Source: Ischnura elegans
Lineage: Eukaryota; Arthropoda; Insecta; Odonata; Coenagrionidae
Assembly: GCF_921293095.1 (NCBI RefSeq)
Contig: NC_060251.1
Span: 59,537,585 to 59,601,584, forward strand
Length of the DNA stretch: 64,000 bases
Direction of reading: 5' to 3'
Shown here: positions 60,088 to 64,000 of the stretch, in pieces
Position numbering within the stretch: position 1 is the stretch's first letter
How the letters are laid out: the number at the start of each line of letters is the position of its first letter
Notes under the pieces: model-generated
The model's database searches: none
What the model was told of the DNA's origin: nothing
Seen by the model: only the letters and a program-made list of their open reading frames with translations
Position numbers and translations under genes: made by a program

Positions 60088-60575
60088 ATTTATTTTATTC
60101 ATGATTTAATATTAGTTACTAGATTAGCTCAGTGGATTTTCAGGAGACATCATTAATATTCTGCATGAAAAAGAAGGGCTACATAGAATTGTAAGTGATT
60201 CAAAACAGCAAAAACTGATACAAATTTAGTTTTTTTAATACTTATTCTAAATAGAGTAATATAAAGCAATATTACTGGCAGTTGGAAACCTGCGGCCTGT
60301 AAAATAATGTCATTCACCTTGAGAAAGTTAAAATATTGCTTCTTTAAGAGACAGGACATGAATCTTAACATCAAAAAATGTTTAAAAGACGATAAATCTG
60401 AAAACTCAAATCCTCTGAATATCAAGTAAAAACAGGAGACCCCCATAAACATTTTTACTCGACCTATGAAAAAATGTTCAATAAAAGAGGTTAATATAAA
60501 TATGGTCAGTGCAATACCTCCAGTATCAGAATCACTAGCTGGATTTTGGGTAAGATGGGAAAGAGAACACCCCTG

Positions 60576-60662
60576 TGAAAAAATTGTATGAACCTGTATA
60601 AAATTTGTATTCATTCCCATACAATTGTATAGAATTTATACAAATTTTATACAATTTTTTCA
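60576..60662. repeat. AT-rich hairpin, ~25-nt arms
   Basis: TGAAAAAATTGTAT (60576-60589) and TATAAAATTTGTAT (60597-60610) pair in order with ATACAAATTTTATACAATTT and TTTCA (60638-60662). A 7-base insertion in the left arm bulges out, and the loop itself contains ATACAATTGTAT. Confidence 0.8.
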
Positions 60663-61080
60663 TATGGGGATGTTTCATGGATAAATTAAGAGTAATAGCC
60701 CATTAGTCTTAATTTAAATTATAAAAATAATTATTAGGTTGTTGGTTAGGTTCAGGTGTTCAGACTGAAAGATTGTTCCACATAACCCCAGCATAGCTGG
60801 TAATTACCAATAAATACAAAAGCAATAATAATAATCATCATGAAATATGAATAATCATCTACTCCATCCAAAATGCTATACATTTTTTGCTTAACAAAAT
60901 ATGTAAACACATTCTATTACTGCAATATCGAAACTTCTTCTTGGAGATTTTTCATGAAAAGACAGGGTTTTCCCTGAAAAAGCATGGAAATCCCTGATAT
61001 TTTGCATTTTCCCATTAGGTGACCCATTTTCCTTGAAATGTGGACACAATGTAGCCTTTCCCGAAACAATTTTTCGTCTA

Positions 61081-61127
61081 CTAAATAACATGAGTGCTTA
61101 CTAGTAGTAAGTACTCCTGTTATTTAG
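61081..61127. repeat. Near-perfect 23-bp arm palindrome
   Basis: CTAAATAACATGAGTGCTTA plus CTA, one spacer base (61104), then its reverse complement with two mismatches. Confidence 0.95.
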
Positions 61128-61131
61128 TGCA

Positions 61132-61740
61132 CTAATTATTATAAATTTCGATAGTGCATGTGCCAAATACACCGACAAATTATGCATTAGACCATAAATC
61201 TCAAGGAGTGTGTGAAGCCACTTCCACTCACTTGGAGTTTGTCACAAATGAGGAAGTTGACTTATTTTTGATGCAGATATACATATTGCACAAAGCCATA
61301 TTTCACTACCTTCAAAAATAGTAAAGTAGAAATCTTTGGTTTTCACTGTCTTTTCTAAATTTAATAAAAAAATTAATAGCAGGTAACCAACCTGCCCAAA
61401 AACCATTACAATTAGCGTATTTTCAGAGGCTCCAACAAAATGTTGCTGCAAAGACCAAGGATGGGGAAACAGATACTAGTCAGATATTCAAACTGAACAA
61501 TAAGCAATTAAGGCAATAATATATACAATATATGAAATGTTCACCTGCGGGCAATTCGAACTATGCTCTGAAGGTATCATAAACATTAATGATTAAATAA
61601 GTAATCCTCTACATTTCGGGGATCATTTAACAACATATAGGATTTAAAAAGTTACACCAAAATAAAAACAACATGAAAAATCGATTTCCAATTTTCACAA
61701 AAACAATATTTCAATATCCCCTCCTTGTTAATCATGTTTT
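61132..61740. other. Intergenic; possible minus-strand exon near 61456
   Basis: On the minus strand, TCCTTGGTCTTTGCAG ending near 61457 is an excellent splice acceptor, followed by an open frame QHFVGASENTLIVMVFGQ to about 61402. Its phase does not fit the candidate first exon at 61768-62023, so no gene model is made. Confidence 0.25.
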
Positions 61741-61767
61741 ACTACTCCATTGCTAGACGATACTTAC

Positions 61768-62023
61768 GTCCAAAAACAATAAGTCCGAACTTCTCGATAA
61801 TTAGAGAGGTATATAATATACATCTTTCATAAAATTTCTCACTTGTAGTGACGGTTTTCTTAAATATTAAATTTATAAGCGCTTTAATTTTTTTAAATCC
61901 GTAAATTCCGCCTACTACGCCATCTTCTTTCATTTGTCGCCGAAAACAACCAATCGCGTGAACCGATAATTCGATCGTTGCCGAGGAGGGGCTGGAAGCG
62001 GTTCGATAGCAACGCTCGTTCAC
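61768..62023 (-). CDS. Candidate first exon of a divergent gene
   Basis: From an ATG at 62023 the minus strand is open through 85 codons (MNERCYRTASSPSSATIELS...KFGLIVFG) and meets GGAC/GTAAGTAT, a perfect splice donor, at 61767. A second in-frame ATG at 61933 starts MKEDGVVGGIYGFKKIKALI. The exon begins in the CpG-richer zone that also precedes the + strand DREF-like gene, so a shared bidirectional promoter is plausible. The peptide is not recognised. It could also be a non-coding first exon, since no phase-matching next exon was found. Confidence 0.35.
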
Positions 62024-62110
62024 GACCGAGATGGCGCAATTGCCGGAGTGCGACTTGTGAGATACCGAAACAGCGAAACGAGTGATTGAAGTTCGATATC
62101 TATCTATTTG
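61945..62110. promoter_or_regulatory. Bidirectional promoter region with TTCGAT motifs
   Basis: CpG-richer than its flanks. CCAAT occurs at 61950-61954. TTCGAT occurs at 61970, 62002 and 62092; the last two continue to TTCGATA, sharing the TCGATA half with the DREF site TATCGATA. No TATA box. It lies between the divergent start codons or their leaders, so it probably serves the + gene and perhaps a minus-strand transcript. No exact DRE is present. Confidence 0.4.
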
Positions 62111-62359
62111 TCAAAAGTTGATTCTGGATTGAATATCGCGGTAAATTTGTAGTGATTATTTATCCACTTTGAAATGTGGTTGTGTTTGAAGAAATAATGA
62201 TGTGGAAGTTCTTTGGAAGGTAATTTTCCATGTTGCAAATGAGGCCATTTTGAAATTCTAGACTGTTTCTAAAAGTAAACTTGTGGAGGAGATTTGTGTG
62301 AAATCATCAGTGGGATGTATGCGCCACCGGTTTATCTGGCGGAAATATCTCTATATTAG
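62031..62359 (+). promoter_or_regulatory. Cluster of upstream ORFs in DREF-like leader
   Basis: Short ATG-initiated frames closed before the main start lie at 62031-62060 (9 codons), 62174-62197, 62197-62223, 62230-62253 and 62315-62359 (14 codons). If the whole leader is exonic they should lower translation of the main frame. A donor-like AAG/GTAATT at 62220 could remove some of them by splicing. Confidence 0.45.
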
Positions 62360-62374
62360 TCTGTCAAGCCAGTA

Positions 62375-63535
62375 ATGTTTGCTAGAATGTTGGAAGAGAA
62401 GCATACATTCACGTATAAAAAACTTGTGGTGCCCATGTCGATGCGAAGTATCTATTGGCGATATTTCGGCTTTCCAGCCACTGACGAAGGTGACATATTA
62501 ACCAAAGTGAAAATTATTTGTGTGTTGTGTAAGACTCAGATTTCATATAATCGCAACACAAGTAACCTTCGAATGCATTTGCAAAATAAGCATCCGGGAG
62601 AGTTGGCGGAGTTGGAAGCCAATGCCCCCCCTCGTCGTGCTCCTTCGGATCCCAAGGAAAAAAGAGCTCAGAAGAAGGCTTTGAAGACAAACGCTTTCGA
62701 GGGTCCAACTCACATCTACACCACATCTGCTGATGGGACTGTACAAATTGATGGTGACATCCAATTCTACACTACAGGAAGTCCATCATCCGTCAATTTG
62801 AACAACATGCCCAACATGGATGGAATGGGGAATCAAAATCTTCGGGTATTTCTTAAATCAAATGCTCACATGTCGGACCAAAACGTTGCAATTATTCTTC
62901 CAGAAGAGAACATGAGCACTCAAAGTCAAAGTATGGTTGACGGAAAATCAGTTTCTGATGCCATAGTTGAGTTTGTAGTGTTGGATTTGCAGCTTCCGGA
63001 CGTAGTGGAGGGTCGTGGCTTTCAGAGATTAATCGCTACTCTGAAATCTCCCTGCGAAATACCCAGCAAAAATAAACTCGAGGAGGAATTAATTCCCAAA
63101 GTTTATGACACTTTCCGTGAAATAGTGTACGCCAACGTAAGTGCCGCCCCTGAGATAGGTCTTAGTGTAGAAGAATGGACTTCTTCTAACGGCCAGGCAT
63201 ACATCACTCTTGCTGCCCATTATCAAAATCAAGAACCAGAGTTAGAAAGAAAAGTTTTAAGCACAGTTCAGTGTTCTCCCAATATGGAAGCCGGGGGATG
63301 GTCTGCTACATTTGATTCTTTGTTTCAAGAGTGGGGAGTTCAATGCGAACGTGTAACTGCGGTAGTGGCGGCTACATCAAGAGAAGATGTTTTGATGGCC
63401 TTGGAAGCAAAAAATATGGCAGTCGTTCCATGTTTAGTGCATAGCCTACAAGAGAGTGCTGCCGCATGCTTTCAGCAGCCTATTGTTTCTGCCGTAGTAG
63501 CGAAATGCAGGGATGTCATTACTCTTATACTTCAG
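62375..63535 (+). CDS. Dref: DREF-like exon 1
   Basis: Starts at ATG 62375 (G at -3) and ends at CTTCAG/GTATTA, phase 0, after VITLILQ. It contains the BED finger, a low-complexity middle (about 80-190, with Gln/Asn/Met-rich stretches and a basic KEKRAQKKALK segment at about 92-102), and the first half of the hAT-like domain. Reading past the donor adds 25 unrelated residues before a stop, which supports the splice. Confidence 0.82.
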
Positions 63536-64000
63536 GTATTATTACATTACCTTCATTCTGTACTAGTAGTGTGTCTAAAAGGCAATTGGATTTGTTACCA
63601 ACTACACGTTTGAACTATCCTTTCAGTAGAGCATGCACATGTTAGTTTCTGAGTTACTTAGAAACTTCTTTTTCATTCATTGTTTCATTTTTGGACTCAT
63701 GTCACATACACTTCTACCGACTGTGGTCTTTATTTCGGAATAAATTTGCTGATATTCTGGTGTTGTATTTGCAGAATGCCGATTTGGGTGCATCGCTCAG
63801 GGTTCAAGAACAAATGCATCAGTTGGAAGAAAGAGCCCTCCTGCTGGATTATCCGAAAGCATGGGCCAGTACTTACGTAATGCTTGAGAGGTTTTTGGAA
63901 CGGGAGAAGATTTTAACTAATTTCTTTGCTGGAGAAGACATTGAGAATGTTACTGGAGAAAGATTCCCTCCAAATGTAGTTCTTACCCCAGAAGAGTGGG
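62375..64000 (+). CDS. Dref: BED-finger, hAT-derived DREF/ZBED1-like protein (5' part)
   Basis: Exon 1 is 62375-63535 (387 codons) and exon 2 begins at 63775, open to the window end; together at least 462 residues. The N-terminal BED zinc finger (about 25-74) has W28, F31, C49, C52, H68 and H73 in the context YFGF...NTSNLRMHLQNKHP, very close to human ZBED1/DREF. A hAT-transposase-like region follows: VSDAIVEFVV from about 190, EEWTSSNGQAYITLAAHY at 266-283, EWGV near 325, and PCLVHS at 352-357. The first catalytic Asp of hAT (TDxW) is Glu here and the CDNxxN-type second site is absent, so it is a domesticated, inactive transposase. Known DREF is a nuclear activator binding TATCGATA at replication and growth genes. 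A start at 62387 or 62435 is possible. Orthology to Dref is inferred from resemblance, not a tree. Confidence 0.8.
63536..63774 (+). other. DREF-like intron (239 bp)
   Basis: GTATTA at the 5' side and TTGTATTTGCAG at the 3' side. Joining the flanks keeps the frame and continues the ZBED1-like alignment (ILQ/NADLGASL). Confidence 0.85.
63775..64000 (+). CDS. Dref: DREF-like exon 2 (runs off the window)
   Basis: Encodes NADLGASLRVQEQMHQLEER, then DYPKAWASTYVMLERFLERE, then a stretch ending TPEEW at the last full codon. YPKAWASTYVMLERFLE corresponds to the VSWWGSTLAMLQRLKE segment of ZBED1. No stop before 64000; one base of the next codon is present. Confidence 0.82.

Noticed and set aside
63536-63613. 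Reading through the exon 1 donor as the natural C-terminus of the BED protein
   Set aside because: The ZBED1-like alignment stops at the donor and resumes exactly after the acceptor at 63774.

Overview
The window looks like nuclear DNA of an insect or closely related arthropod. It is AT-rich, has very long introns, and carries many decayed transposable elements. The two clearly recognisable protein genes are an insect-type visual opsin and a DREF/ZBED1-like BED-finger protein. I cannot name the species; the 36 kb opsin intron argues against a compact fly genome.

Region 1 (1-13590) has no convincing protein gene. It holds hAT-like termini (about 541-626 and 3785-3826), tRNA-derived SINE heads (about 4040-4140 and 6112-6183), GC-rich islands with TATA boxes (about 2991-3480 and 11950-13330), and a degenerate array of roughly 103-bp tandem repeats (about 8989-9765).

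Region 2 (13591-53771, + strand) is one three-exon opsin gene. Exons are 13591-14156, 50025-50155 and 52633-53771. They join in frame to 611 residues, with GT/AG borders and compatible phases at both junctions. The protein is Rh7-like: retinal lysine K435, TM2 lysine K214, DRY motif, an unusually long acidic N-terminal tail with a likely signal peptide, a third loop without the canonical Gq motif, and a long basic C-tail ending in a class I PDZ-like motif. Intron 1 (35.9 kb) is packed with elements: a 694-bp foldback element, an internally deleted mariner with intact 30-bp terminal repeats, an inactivated APE-type LINE with another LINE end inserted in it, SINEs, a Harbinger-like element carrying a MADF fragment, and several palindromic MITEs. 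Intron 2 holds hAT-like elements.

Region 3 (53772-61740) is intergenic. It has a LINE linker fragment, piggyBac-like termini, a second copy of the 30.6 kb MITE family in inverted orientation, a full SINE with a target duplication, and a cluster of three hairpins or palindromes at 60.0-61.1 kb, including a perfect 46-bp palindrome.

Region 4 (61740-64000) is a promoter region followed by the 5' part of a + strand gene for a domesticated hAT transposase of the DREF/ZBED1 type. Exon 1 is 62375-63535 and exon 2 starts at 63775 and runs off the window. Its leader has several upstream ORFs. A minus-strand open exon with a perfect splice donor lies head to head with it, suggesting a bidirectional promoter. 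The opsin and the DREF-like gene are neighbours with no evident functional link.
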